Source: Scybalocola_A sp900557175 (lineage in GTDB: Bacteria > Bacillota > Clostridia > Lachnospirales > Lachnospiraceae). Taken from it: DNA of 64,000 bases. Position 1 is the first letter of the stretch; every line of letters begins with the position of its first letter. The notes beneath the pieces were generated by a model, which was not told where the DNA came from, did no database searches, and saw nothing but the letters and a program-made list of their open reading frames with translations. Positions 8,801-17,485 of this stretch are shown here, piece after piece. The stretch spans positions 1-64,000 of the forward strand of contig CALADH010000023.1 in NCBI GenBank assembly GCA_937890745.1, read 5' to 3'. Position numbers and translations under genes: made by a program.

Positions 8801-9499
8801 TCAGCTTAAATTTTCAATTTTATAGCCTACGCCCCATACAACCTTTAAATACTTCGGCTCTTTCGGGTTAATTTCAATTTTTTCACGAATATGGCTGATG
8901 TGGACGGCAACCGTGTTATCGGCAGACAGCGCCTCCTCTTTCCATATATTTTCGTAAATTTCCTTAATTGAAAAAACGCGCCCCTTATTTTTAACAAGAA
9001 GCTTTAAAATATTGTATTCAATCGGTGTCATCTTTACGGCCTCGCCCATGACTGTCACAATCTTATTTGTATCGTCAATGACAAGGTCGCCGACACTGTA
9101 CATATTTTCATCGGCATCTCCGGCTGCATTGCCAAACACAGTGTAGCGGCGCAGCTGTGCTTTCACGCGGGCCAAAAGTTCCATCGGATTAAACGGCTTT
9201 GCAATATAATCGTCCGCACCGATATTAAGACCGAGTATCTTATCGTTATCTTCTGTCTTTGCCGAAAGAATAATAATCGGCACACCCGATGTCTCGCGGA
9301 TTTTTAATGTTGCCCGGATACCGTCAAGCACCGGCATCATCACATCAATAAGTACAAGATGAACTTCATTTTTACTTAAAATATCAATAGCCTCCTGACC
9401 GTTGTAGGCCTTAAGTACATTGTACTTTTCTCCGATAAGATAAATCTCTATGGCTCTCACAATTTCCTTATCATCATCACATACTAAAATATTGTACAT
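8801..9499 (-). CDS. OmpR/PhoB-family response regulator
   Basis: 232 residues from the ATG at 9499. A GTG three bases upstream is possible but sits too close to the GGGGGA ribosome binding site. The receiver domain has the acidic pair DDD at 8-10, the phosphoacceptor aspartate at 52 (LIDVMMP), the serine switch in ILSAKTED and lysine 101 (IAKPFNP). The C-terminal winged helix (about 130-232) has the usual VKMTPIEYNILKLL and ISHIREKIE elements. It is the first gene of a four-gene unit (regulator, kinase, hydrolase, kinase-like protein) and probably autoregulates it. It resembles VanR-type regulators, but no resistance genes are nearby. Confidence 0.92.
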   Translation of the reverse strand: MYNILVCDDDKEIVRAIEIYLIGEKYNVLKAYNGQEAIDILSKNEVHLVLIDVMMPVLDGIRATLKIRETSGVPIIILSAKTEDNDKILGLNIGADDYIAKPFNPMELLARVKAQLRRYTVFGNAAGDADENMYSVGDLVIDDTNKIVTVMGEAVKMTPIEYNILKLLVKNKGRVFSIKEIYENIWKEEALSADNTVAVHISHIREKIEINPKEPKYLKVVWGVGYKIENLS

Positions 9500-9587
9500 C
9501 ACATATCCCCCTGTTTCGTTTGATTCATTCTTCTTATTTTCTCATAATTTTCTTAAAATACGCCGAAAAAAAGCTTAAAGACTTTCT

Positions 9588-9618
9588 TAAAAAAGATTGC
9601 GCATACGCGCAATCTTTT
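9588..9618 (-). terminator. Terminator of gdpP-rplI-dnaB
   Basis: AAAAGATTGCGC at 9591-9602 and GCGCAATCTTTT at 9607-9618 form a 12-bp stem with a 4-nt loop. Read on the minus strand it ends in a U run, 23 bp beyond the dnaB stop. Confidence 0.85.
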
Positions 9619-9640
9619 ACTGTCATACTATATGCATTCT

Positions 9641-10969
9641 CTATTTTTCTTTGTTGGCAAACTTTGTATAATCCGGAAGCCATACAAGCTCAACAGTACC
9701 GATCGGGCCGTTTCTCTGCTTTGCAATAATAATTTCCGAAATACCTTTTTTGTCTGTATCCTTATTATAATAATCGTCCCTGTAAATGAACATCACAACG
9801 TCCGCATCCTGCTCAATCGCACCGGACTCACGAAGGTCCGACAACATCGGCCGGTGATCGGGACGTGTCTCACAGGCACGGCTTAACTGGGACAGCGCAA
9901 TGACCGGCGCATTAATCTCTCTGGCAAGTGCTTTTAAGGAACGGGAAATCTCTGAAATTTCCTGCTGTCTTGACTCTGAATGGCGGCCGCCGCTCATTAA
10001 CTGCAGGTAATCGATAATAACAAGGCCAAGCCCCTGTTCAAGCTTAAACTTACGGCACTTTGAGCGCAGATCGGCAATGGAAATAGCCGGCGGATCAGCG
10101 ATCATCAGCGGTGCTTCACTGATAATACCGGCGCTTTCCACAAGCTTTTCCCAGTCTGCGCCGCTAAGATTACCTGTACGCATTGACTGGGAATCAACCT
10201 TTGACTCCATCGACAAAATACGGTTCACAAGCTGGTCCTTTGACATTTCAAGGCTGAATATTGCCGTCGGCACTTTATTGCGCACGGCAATATACTGGGC
10301 AAGATTTAACACAAAGGCTGTCTTACCCATTGACGGACGGGCCGCAATAAGAATTAAATCCGACGGCTGCAGGCCGCTTGTCTTATAATCCAAGTCATAA
10401 AAGCCAGTGGAAATCCCCGTCACCGTACCCTTATGCTTTGCGGAAGCCTCAATCTTATTAATAACACTTAAAACGACATCCTTAATCGGCACAAATTCCT
10501 CGGTGGAACGGTGCTGCAAAAGGTCAAACATCTTCTTTTCCGTAACCTCAAGAATATCCTCCAGCGGCTCTTTATTCATATAGCACATATTTTCAATTTC
10601 TTCATTGGCTTTAATAAGCCGGCGCAGCGCCGCCTTATCATAAACTGTCTGTGCATAATGTCTGACATTGGCCGATGTCGGCACCTGATCGACAAGCTCA
10701 CTGATAAACTCAATACTGCAAAGCTCGTCAGGCACATCCTTCATCTTAAGATTTTCCTGCAGTGTTATTAAATCGACCGGCTTGCCTTCGCCTGTCAGTT
10801 CAACCATCGCATCAAAAAGAAGGCCATACTGACGCTGATAAAAATCATCGCCGGTAATGATTTCCGAAGCCGCCCCGATAGCGTCGGCATCCATGATCAT
10901 TGAACCGATAACTGCCTTTTCGGCCTCAATACTGTGCGGCAATATCCGCTTAACTACTGCTTCATCCAT
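9641..10969 (-). CDS. dnaB: Replicative DNA helicase DnaB
   Basis: 442 residues, standard length, with no intein. The N-terminal DnaG-interacting domain (about 1-110) has PHSIEAEKAVIGSMI. The RecA-type ATPase domain carries the Walker A motif ARPSMGKTAF (about residues 208-217), the Walker B and following IIDYLQLM, and the DNA-binding/arginine segment GAIEQDADVVMFIYRDD. As a hexamer it unwinds DNA ahead of the replication fork. It is the last gene of gdpP-rplI-dnaB, an order conserved in many Firmicutes, with only 9 bp between it and rplI. Confidence 0.97.
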   Translation of the reverse strand: MDEAVVKRILPHSIEAEKAVIGSMIMDADAIGAASEIITGDDFYQRQYGLLFDAMVELTGEGKPVDLITLQENLKMKDVPDELCSIEFISELVDQVPTSANVRHYAQTVYDKAALRRLIKANEEIENMCYMNKEPLEDILEVTEKKMFDLLQHRSTEEFVPIKDVVLSVINKIEASAKHKGTVTGISTGFYDLDYKTSGLQPSDLILIAARPSMGKTAFVLNLAQYIAVRNKVPTAIFSLEMSKDQLVNRILSMESKVDSQSMRTGNLSGADWEKLVESAGIISEAPLMIADPPAISIADLRSKCRKFKLEQGLGLVIIDYLQLMSGGRHSESRQQEISEISRSLKALAREINAPVIALSQLSRACETRPDHRPMLSDLRESGAIEQDADVVMFIYRDDYYNKDTDKKGISEIIIAKQRNGPIGTVELVWLPDYTKFANKEK

Positions 10970-10978
10970 AATAATCCC

Positions 10979-11425
10979 TTACGCTTCTTTCACCTTCACT
11001 GTAAGCTGTGCCACTACCTTCGGATGTACCTTATAAGGCACAATCGTCACACCGAGCGTACGGATCGGTTCTGCAAGCTGAAGCTTTTTCTTGTCAATCT
11101 CAATACCGAGCTGTGCTTTTGCCGCCGCCGCGATTTCCTTTGTGGACACTGAGCCGAACGTTCTTCCGCCCTCACCTGTCTTAATTGTTACTGTCACAAA
11201 TTTTTCTTTAATATCCTCAGCAAAGGCCTGCGCCTGCTCTAAAAGTTCTTTGGCGATTTTTGCCTCATTCGCTTTCTGAAGCTTTAAATCATTGGCATTT
11301 GACGCTGTCGCTTCCACGCCGAGTTTCTTCGGAAGAATAAAATTTCTCGCATAACCATCGCTGACATTCACTGTCTGTCCTTTTTTTCCTAATGCTTTGA
11401 CATCCTGTAATAAAATAACTTTCAT
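10979..11425 (-). CDS. rplI: 50S ribosomal protein L9
   Basis: 148 residues. The N-terminal rRNA-binding domain has the L9 signature (VILLQDVKALGKKGQTVNVSDGYARNFILP). The connecting helix (about 40-75) leads to the C-terminal domain, which contains GGRTFGSVSTKEIAAA and LGVTIVPYKVHP. It binds 23S rRNA in the large subunit and helps maintain reading frame. Its start directly abuts the gdpP stop codon (11425/11426), and its ribosome binding site (GGAGAGATATAG) lies inside the end of gdpP. The two genes are therefore likely translationally coupled. Confidence 0.97.
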   Translation of the reverse strand: MKVILLQDVKALGKKGQTVNVSDGYARNFILPKKLGVEATASNANDLKLQKANEAKIAKELLEQAQAFAEDIKEKFVTVTIKTGEGGRTFGSVSTKEIAAAAKAQLGIEIDKKKLQLAEPIRTLGVTIVPYKVHPKVVAQLTVKVKEA

Positions 11426-13501
11426 CTATATCTCTCCTTCATTTTTCATAATTCTAAGCTGCATTTTCACCTGAGTCATCGCCGCCTCCACGCTGACATC
11501 TGTCAGCTGTGCGCCGGCAATGGCCGAATGACCGCCGCCGCCGAACTTTTCCATCACAAGCTGGACATTGACCTCCTCAAAAGAACGGGCACTGATATAT
11601 ACCGTATCTTTCACCTTTGTAAATACAAAAGAAGCCTTAATCCCTGTAATATTCATCAGTTCATTGGCAACCTGTGCACCGACAACCGTCGGACTTTCAA
11701 GCCCCTCCGGACGGCATTCCGCAAAGGCAAAAAGATTATCAAAAATCGTTGCCCGCGTCACCGCCTCGGCGCGCACCTTATAGGTTGCGATATCATCGCG
11801 GAACATCTTCTTCACCTTAATAATATCCGCACCGTTCTTTCGCAGATATGCCGCCGCCTCAAAAGTTCTGACACCGGTCTTATTAATAAAATTGTTTGTG
11901 TCAATTAAAAGTCCCGCATACATGGCATTGGCCTCGGTCGGACGCAGCCGGACACCGTCTGTGATGTACTGTAAAATTTCCGCAATCATCTCACACGATG
12001 AAGAAGCATACGGTTCTATATAAGAAAGCACGGCATTTTCAATATTTTCACTGCTCTGACGGTGATGATCTAAAATAACGATTGTCTTTGTCTTCGTCAG
12101 AAGCGCCGGACATTCTGTATAAGACGGCTTATTGACATCCACAACAATAAGCACTGTATTCAAATCAACTAAATCCATCGCCTGCGCTTCGTTTAAAAAC
12201 ATATCTTCAGCATACTCGGAATTATTTTCAAACTCAGCCTTAAGCGCCCGGACATTGGCTGTCAGCTCATTAATGACAATGTGGGCTTCACGATTTAGGG
12301 CGCGGGCTGCCCGGTAAACACCGATCGACGCGCCAAAAGAGTCCACATCGCCGATTTTATGTCCCATAATAAGCACTTTTTCCTTACCCTCAAGAAGCTG
12401 CTTTAAGGCATGGGCTTTCACGCGGGCACGGACGCGGGTACTCTTTTCAACCTGCTTCGTCTTGCCGCCGTAATAAGAAATCTTATCGCCGTCTTTAATA
12501 ACCGCCTGATCTCCGCCGCGGCCTAAAGCAAGCTCAATGGCATTTCTTGACCACTCGGCACACTGGGCATAATTGGCGCCATTGACGCCGACACCAATAC
12601 AAAGTGTCACCGGAATCTCATTGCCGATATTAATTTCCCTGACTTCGTCAAGAATCGCAAACTTTGTTGTCTGAATCAGCGGCAAATACTTTTGCTGGAT
12701 AACAAACTGGAACCGGTCTTTTTCTGTCTTATGGACAATAGCGTCATAGCTTTGCATAAACTTTGTAATCTTACGCTCAATCAGTGCCGCAAGAAGGGAG
12801 CGGCGCACTTCTTCCGTACTATTTAGCGCATCTTCATAATTGTCCACAAAAATTGTGCCGCACACAAGGCGCTGTTCCTGATTTTCCTTCTTATACTTTG
12901 TAATTTCCGTCTCATCAAAAAGATAGAAGGCAATAAGCACATTTTCCTGGCCGCCCAAATCAATCAAATCATTTTTTTCTGAAAAGCCTTCCACAACAAT
13001 TTTAGAAAGCTCTGCGCGGAACTTAAATTCCTTATATGAAACATTGCAGACAACCTTTGCATCTCCTGACGGCAGACTGTCCTTTTTTAGTTCAGGAAAT
13101 AAATTTGCAATGCCTCTCTCGGCTGCCTTTACGTCGGCAATCTCTTTCATCTTGGCATTGGCCCACAAAAGATTTCCATTCTCATCAAGCACACCATACG
13201 GAATCTCAAGCTCATGAAGCAATGATTTTTGCACCTGCCCGTAATCCAGCGCAAAATTGACGAGCTCACTGAGTACAACCGGCTTAATTCTCATATATAA
13301 AACAAAGATAACAACACCATATATGATAAGCCCTGCCAGTGCTAAAAGTCCTGCTCTGTAATCAATAAAAAATGAGCCTGCACAAACAACGGCAAAAATC
13401 ACCAAAAGCCACAGCGGCCAGCGCAGATACGTCTTAAGCTTTCCTTTAAGCTTTAATCGGCCGTCCTGTACATCGTTTATATTTTCTTTATCTTTATCCA
13501 T
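11426..13501 (-). CDS. gdpP: Cyclic-di-AMP phosphodiesterase GdpP
   Basis: 691 residues with the full GdpP layout. Two membrane helices (about 26-75) are followed by a degenerate PAS domain (about 85-150) and a degenerate GGDEF domain (about 175-310). The DHH domain follows, with GHKIGDVDSFGASIG and VILDHHRQS, and the DHHA1 domain ends in GGGGHSAIAGAQL. The DHH/DHHA1 part hydrolyses c-di-AMP to pApA and so adjusts osmolyte transport and cell-wall stress responses. It sits at the head of the operon with rplI and dnaB. The start is the ATG at 13501 with GAGGTAATAG upstream. The usual second aspartate of the DHH pocket is visible, so I expect it to be active. Confidence 0.93.
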   Translation of the reverse strand: MDKDKENINDVQDGRLKLKGKLKTYLRWPLWLLVIFAVVCAGSFFIDYRAGLLALAGLIIYGVVIFVLYMRIKPVVLSELVNFALDYGQVQKSLLHELEIPYGVLDENGNLLWANAKMKEIADVKAAERGIANLFPELKKDSLPSGDAKVVCNVSYKEFKFRAELSKIVVEGFSEKNDLIDLGGQENVLIAFYLFDETEITKYKKENQEQRLVCGTIFVDNYEDALNSTEEVRRSLLAALIERKITKFMQSYDAIVHKTEKDRFQFVIQQKYLPLIQTTKFAILDEVREINIGNEIPVTLCIGVGVNGANYAQCAEWSRNAIELALGRGGDQAVIKDGDKISYYGGKTKQVEKSTRVRARVKAHALKQLLEGKEKVLIMGHKIGDVDSFGASIGVYRAARALNREAHIVINELTANVRALKAEFENNSEYAEDMFLNEAQAMDLVDLNTVLIVVDVNKPSYTECPALLTKTKTIVILDHHRQSSENIENAVLSYIEPYASSSCEMIAEILQYITDGVRLRPTEANAMYAGLLIDTNNFINKTGVRTFEAAAYLRKNGADIIKVKKMFRDDIATYKVRAEAVTRATIFDNLFAFAECRPEGLESPTVVGAQVANELMNITGIKASFVFTKVKDTVYISARSFEEVNVQLVMEKFGGGGHSAIAGAQLTDVSVEAAMTQVKMQLRIMKNEGEI

Positions 13502-13546
13502 AATACTATTACCTCACTGTACAAATGTTTACAGATACGTAATCTA

Positions 13547-13575
13547 AATATACCACATACATACGTTTTGGTAAA
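13547..13575 (-). promoter_or_regulatory. Promoter for gdpP-rplI-dnaB
   Basis: Minus-strand TTTACC (13570-13575) and TATATT (13547-13552), 17-bp spacer, about 46 bp before the gdpP start. Confidence 0.5.
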
Positions 13576-13599
13576 TAGTTTTGTCTGCGGCATTTTTAC

Positions 13600-13628
13600 T
13601 TGTCCCATCCACTTTTCGCTGTTATACT
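13600..13628 (+). promoter_or_regulatory. Promoter for the DJ-1 family gene
   Basis: TTGTCC (13600-13605) and TATACT (13623-13628) with a 17-bp spacer, 20 bp before the start codon. The leader is therefore very short and carries GGAGGTG. Confidence 0.65.
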
Positions 13629-13648
13629 AAAAACGGAGGTGTATTTTT

Positions 13649-14209
13649 ATGTCAAAGGTATGTATTTTTTTAGCCGACGGTTTTGAAGAAATCGAAGGCC
13701 TGACTGTTGTTGATATGCTGCGCCGCGCCGATATTGAAATTTCTATGGTTTCTGTCACAGGAAGCCTGAATATCCGCGGCGCTCACGATATCTGTCTTTT
13801 GGCCGATGTTTTATTTGAAGACGCCGATTTTTCAGATACGGAAATGTTCATTCTTCCGGGCGGAATGCCGGGCACGCTGACGCTCAAAGCCCACAAACCG
13901 CTCGGTGAACTTCTCATGTCTGCCTTTAAATCCAACAAATACGTTGCTGCCATCTGCGCTGCGCCGATTGTCCTTGGCGGCCTCGGCATTTTACAAGGCA
14001 AAAAAGCAACCTGTTATCCGGCCGCTGATCTTGAAGCTCAGCTCACAGGCGCCGAGCACCTGCCGGTTCCTGTTGTTACCGACGGCAAAGTCATCACAAG
14101 CCGCGGCATGGGCACAGCCATCGAATTTGCTGCTGTACTCATCGAAAAGCTTAAAGGGCAGGAAACCGCAGACGCACTGCTCCAGAGTATTGTCTATCGG
14201 GTTGGGTAA
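13649..14209 (+). CDS. DJ-1/PfpI family protein
   Basis: 186 residues, a complete DJ-1-type domain. The start ADGFEEIEGLTVVDMLRRA contains the conserved acidic residue that activates the cysteine. The nucleophile elbow is AAICAAPIVLGGLGIL, with the reactive cysteine near residue 99. In bacteria this subfamily (YajL-like) is tied to oxidative or carbonyl stress, with reported chaperone or protein-repair activities that remain debated. The gene is monocistronic, with its own promoter and terminator. No partner gene suggests a narrower role. Confidence 0.88.
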   Translation: MSKVCIFLADGFEEIEGLTVVDMLRRADIEISMVSVTGSLNIRGAHDICLLADVLFEDADFSDTEMFILPGGMPGTLTLKAHKPLGELLMSAFKSNKYVAAICAAPIVLGGLGILQGKKATCYPAADLEAQLTGAEHLPVPVVTDGKVITSRGMGTAIEFAAVLIEKLKGQETADALLQSIVYRVG

Positions 14210-14262
14210 GAAAAAACGTATTAATTTGTGCCATAGACTTACAAACCTGTTCTTATGTCACG

Positions 14263-14304
14263 AAAAAGGCTACTGTCACTGAAAAATCAGCACAGTAGCC
14301 TTTT
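14263..14304 (+). terminator. Terminator of the DJ-1 family gene
   Basis: AAAAAGGCTACTGT (14263-14276) pairs with ACAGTAGCCTTTT (14292-14304) around a 15-nt loop. It has A and T runs on both sides, so it may also stop minus-strand transcription coming from capA. Confidence 0.85.
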
Positions 14305-14368
14305 CTGCAAAATTTTTATTTCTCATTTTATTATTTTATTGTCTCTTTCTGAAGCCACAAAGCTATAT

Positions 14369-14640
14369 TTATGCTTCTGATGTTTCTGTACCGTACAGTC
14401 TCACCGCTTCAATTTCCTCACTTGTCACGCCGCACAGCTTAATAATCTGTTCTTCAGCTATTCCCTGAGATAACATCTTTGCAATAATCTGACGGCGTCC
14501 GATTTCAATGCCCTCTTGACGTCCCTCCTGACGTTTCTCCCAATCTCTGACTTCCAGTCTCATATATTCTTCCCTCCATGCGCTGTTCATTTTTGCTTCT
14601 TTTACAGCTTCATCAAGTTCCGCTCTCTGATGTCTCCCCG
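14369..14640 (-). pseudogene. C-terminal remnant of a Rpn/PD-(D/E)XK transposase-like nuclease
   Basis: Only the tail of this family is present. The frame reads LDEAVKEAKMNSAWREEYMRLEVRDW, then EGRQEGIEIGRRQIIAKMLSQGIAEEQIIKLCGVTSEEIEAVR, the helical repeat typical of the C-terminus of Rpn-family recombination-promoting nucleases. The catalytic PD-(D/E)XK domain (about 200 residues) is missing. The reading frame overlaps the last codons of the CapA-like gene, so the remnant appears fused to its 3' end. An internal ATG (MNSAWREEY) could still give an 85-residue peptide, but it lacks a good ribosome binding site. I treat it as a decayed fragment. Confidence 0.6.
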
Positions 14641-15908
14641 CTGCCGTCTGCCGGGTCGCTTTGCCCTGCGCCTGCTGCAGCAGCACTGCTCACGGTCAGT
14701 TTTCCTGCAGCCGGCGTCACCTCTGTCGACATAATATTATTAAAAATATTGTTCAGATTGGCAACTGAAAGCTCATCATAGGTAATGCCGTACAGACCGT
14801 GCTTGCGCGCAAGCTCGTCCGTATAATCCGAAAGCTTATAGGTCGCATAGTCACCTGTATTATGATTCCAGTGAGCAACAACCGGCTCCATTGTGTAATC
14901 TTTAACTGTGATTTCCGACTCATTGCCCGTTGTCTTCTTTTCAATCGTAAACTTGGCCATTCCGCCGATCAGGCGCGGCACCGCATCCTGTGTTGAAATA
15001 AAATTGCCCATGGAATAGTAGACGAGCATCTGATGGCCGTCCTCCCGCGTGAGCATTTTATAAGGCTCTGTTACGTGCGGGTGAGAATCCACCGCAATAT
15101 CCACGCCCTGCTCTAAAAAGAAGTCAACCCACTCCTTTGATTCTTCACTCGGCTCATAAACATACTCTGTGCCGACATGGCCGAAAACCATGACAACATC
15201 GCTGATTTCTTTCGCACGTTTTATGTCTTTTGCGGCTTCCTCCGGATCAAAAAGATCTACGAGATACGGTTTGTCCTCCGGTACCGGAATACCGTTTGTG
15301 CCATATGTATAGTTGAGCATTGCGATGCGTATGCCATTGACGTCAACTGTCTGAATTTTATCAGCTTCCTCCTGACTTTCATGAATACCGAGCACCGTCA
15401 TCTCAGGATGCTTTTCCTTCCAAAAATTCAGTGTATCCGAAATGCCCTGTTCGCCTCTGTCCATCACATGATTTGTCGCATGGGTGACAACATCAAAGCC
15501 TGCATTAACAAGGGCGTCACCAATTTCCGGCGGCGTGCCGAACATCGGATAGCCGCTGAGCTGATTTCTGTCATTAATATAAATTGTTTCCTGATTGACA
15601 CAGGCTAAATCTGCCGTCTCAATATCTTCTTTCACATACTGATACAAATGGTCATAATTCCATACGCCGCTGTCATTCATACCGGACTTATAAAGACCGG
15701 AATGAATAAGATTATCACCAACAGCGACGATATCTGCCGTTGTCACGTCAACCGTCTGATTTTTCTCACGCTCATTGAAATAATCATTGACATAAACAGT
15801 TAAATTTCCCTGATCGACTTTTTCAGAAAAAGTAGCTTCTTTATTGCAGCCTGAAAGTGCCAATGCTGCAGCCACTAAAAGCATTGGTACAGTTTTTCTT
15901 AATTTCAA
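14613..15908 (-). CDS. CapA-family metallophosphatase-like lipoprotein
   Basis: 431 residues from a TTG start at 15908, chosen because GAGGAGGG lies 7 bp upstream; the ATG at 15932 has no ribosome binding site. The protein has a lipoprotein signal (VPMLLVAAALALSGC). The CapA/PGA_cap fold follows, with metal-ligand motifs VAVGDNLIH, ATNHVMDRG, FGHVGTEY and DSHPHV. The family is named for poly-gamma-glutamate capsule synthesis, but no capB or capC is present, so the role here (cell-envelope phosphodiesterase or peptidase) is open. The last 25 residues are low complexity (A/G/S/T) and run into the nuclease remnant. This suggests the original C-terminus was altered by that insertion. Confidence 0.82.
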   Translation of the reverse strand: MKLRKTVPMLLVAAALALSGCNKEATFSEKVDQGNLTVYVNDYFNEREKNQTVDVTTADIVAVGDNLIHSGLYKSGMNDSGVWNYDHLYQYVKEDIETADLACVNQETIYINDRNQLSGYPMFGTPPEIGDALVNAGFDVVTHATNHVMDRGEQGISDTLNFWKEKHPEMTVLGIHESQEEADKIQTVDVNGIRIAMLNYTYGTNGIPVPEDKPYLVDLFDPEEAAKDIKRAKEISDVVMVFGHVGTEYVYEPSEESKEWVDFFLEQGVDIAVDSHPHVTEPYKMLTREDGHQMLVYYSMGNFISTQDAVPRLIGGMAKFTIEKKTTGNESEITVKDYTMEPVVAHWNHNTGDYATYKLSDYTDELARKHGLYGITYDELSVANLNNIFNNIMSTEVTPAAGKLTVSSAAAAGAGQSDPADGSGETSESGT

Positions 15909-15950
15909 AATTTTCCCTCCTCTTTCGTACACAAAATCACGCTTCGCTTT

Positions 15951-17405
15951 TCAGCCTTTAAAGTTATGCACACCATCCAGCAAATCGTGCTTCAATTTCC
16001 ACAAAGGCTCCGACAAATCCACAAAAACCTCCTGTGGATTGACAAAACGTCTCGACTCATCCCAAAGTGTGTCAAGTTCTTTAAAACAGTAATCCCTGAT
16101 TTCCATAACTGACGGTGATTCATAAACGCACTCACCCGCTGTAAACACAGGCACTAAAAGTTCTCTCACCGTATAGCTGCCGGCCTCAAGCGTTGTCTTT
16201 TTCCATGTCGCGATCGGATCAAAAATCATCAGCGCTTCATCCGCACTATACTTTTCATCAGCCAGCGCAATAAGATCTGCCTTAATTTTTCCATTTTCCT
16301 TATCATACAGTCTGAATACGGTCTTATTGCCCGGATTTGTCACTTTTTCTACGTTTTCAGAAACCTTGATTTTAGGAATGAAATGACCATCCTCATCCTC
16401 GATTGCCGCCAGCTTATACACACCGCCAAAAGCCGGACAGTCCGCCGATGTAATCATATTTGTGCCGACACCCCACGATGTAATCTTTGCTCCCTGGGCA
16501 CGCAGACTTTCAATAACATATTCATCCAAATCGCTGGAAGCCGAAATAATCGCATCTTTATGTCCTGCCGCATCGAGCATTTTCCGTGCTTTCTTTGTCA
16601 GATAAGCCAAATCACCGCTGTCTAAACGGATACCGTAGACAGCCGGACAAATACCTGACGCTTTCATCTCGTCAAATACCTGAATGGCATGAGGCACACC
16701 GGATTTTAATGTATCATACGTATCGACAAGAAGCAGGCAATTGTCCGGATAAAGCTTTGCATATGTCCTGAATGCTTCAAGTTCTGTCTCAAAGCTCATA
16801 ATCCAGCTGTGCGCATGCGTGCCCTTCACAGGAATATCAAACATCTTGCCCGCAAGGACGTTGGATGTGCCGACACAGCCGCCAATGACTGCCGCTCTTG
16901 CACCATACACACCGGCATCCGGTCCCTGAGCCCGGCGAAGACCAAATTCCATGACACCGCCGCCGGCGGCATAGACAACTCTTGAAGCCTTTGTCGCAAT
17001 CAGGCTCTGATGATTGATAATATTTAAGATTGCCGTTTCCACAAGCTGGGCTTCCATAATCGGCGCCACAACCTTTAAAACCGGCTCCTTCGGAAATATC
17101 ACTGTTCCTTCAGGAATTGCATAAATATCACCTGTAAACTTAAAAGCTTTAAGGTAATCTAAAAAATCATGTTCAAAAAGCCCTGTAGATTCAAGATAGG
17201 CAATATCCTCGTCCTCAAAATCCAACCCCTTAATATACTCAATGACCTGTTCAAGTCCTGCCGCCACCGCATAAGCGCTGCCGCTCGGATTCTTTCTGTA
17301 GAATACATCGAAAACGACTCTTTCATTTGTATTATCTTTAAAATATCCCTGCATCATTGTCAGCTCATAAAGGTCTGTCAATAATGTCATATTATAACGG
17401 CTCAT
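15951..17405 (-). CDS. pncB: Nicotinate phosphoribosyltransferase
   Basis: 484 residues from the ATG at 17405 (GGAGGC upstream); a longer frame starting at 17474 has no ribosome binding site. The N-terminus MSRYNMTLLTDLYELTMMQGYF is diagnostic. GTHAHSWIMSFETELEAF, the nucleotide-binding GVYGARAAVIGGCVGTSN and LRLDSGDLA complete the NAPRT signature. It converts nicotinate and PRPP (with ATP hydrolysis) to nicotinate mononucleotide in the Preiss-Handler salvage route to NAD. An isochorismatase-like hydrolase gene lies directly upstream on the same strand (80 bp) and may supply or remove pyridine compounds. The CapA-like gene follows 42 bp downstream. Confidence 0.93.
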   Translation of the reverse strand: MSRYNMTLLTDLYELTMMQGYFKDNTNERVVFDVFYRKNPSGSAYAVAAGLEQVIEYIKGLDFEDEDIAYLESTGLFEHDFLDYLKAFKFTGDIYAIPEGTVIFPKEPVLKVVAPIMEAQLVETAILNIINHQSLIATKASRVVYAAGGGVMEFGLRRAQGPDAGVYGARAAVIGGCVGTSNVLAGKMFDIPVKGTHAHSWIMSFETELEAFRTYAKLYPDNCLLLVDTYDTLKSGVPHAIQVFDEMKASGICPAVYGIRLDSGDLAYLTKKARKMLDAAGHKDAIISASSDLDEYVIESLRAQGAKITSWGVGTNMITSADCPAFGGVYKLAAIEDEDGHFIPKIKVSENVEKVTNPGNKTVFRLYDKENGKIKADLIALADEKYSADEALMIFDPIATWKKTTLEAGSYTVRELLVPVFTAGECVYESPSVMEIRDYCFKELDTLWDESRRFVNPQEVFVDLSEPLWKLKHDLLDGVHNFKG

Positions 17406-17485
17406 AAAATGCCTCCATTCATTTGCGCGCTCATCTGTCCGCGCCTGTTTATTTGCGACGGGTGCCTTTTGCACCCGCCTGCTTT

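Noticed and set aside
14613..15932. ATG at 15932 as the start of the CapA-like lipoprotein
   Set aside because: The ribosome binding site GAGGAGGG lies inside that extension; the TTG at 15908 has ideal spacing and gives a proper lipoprotein signal.
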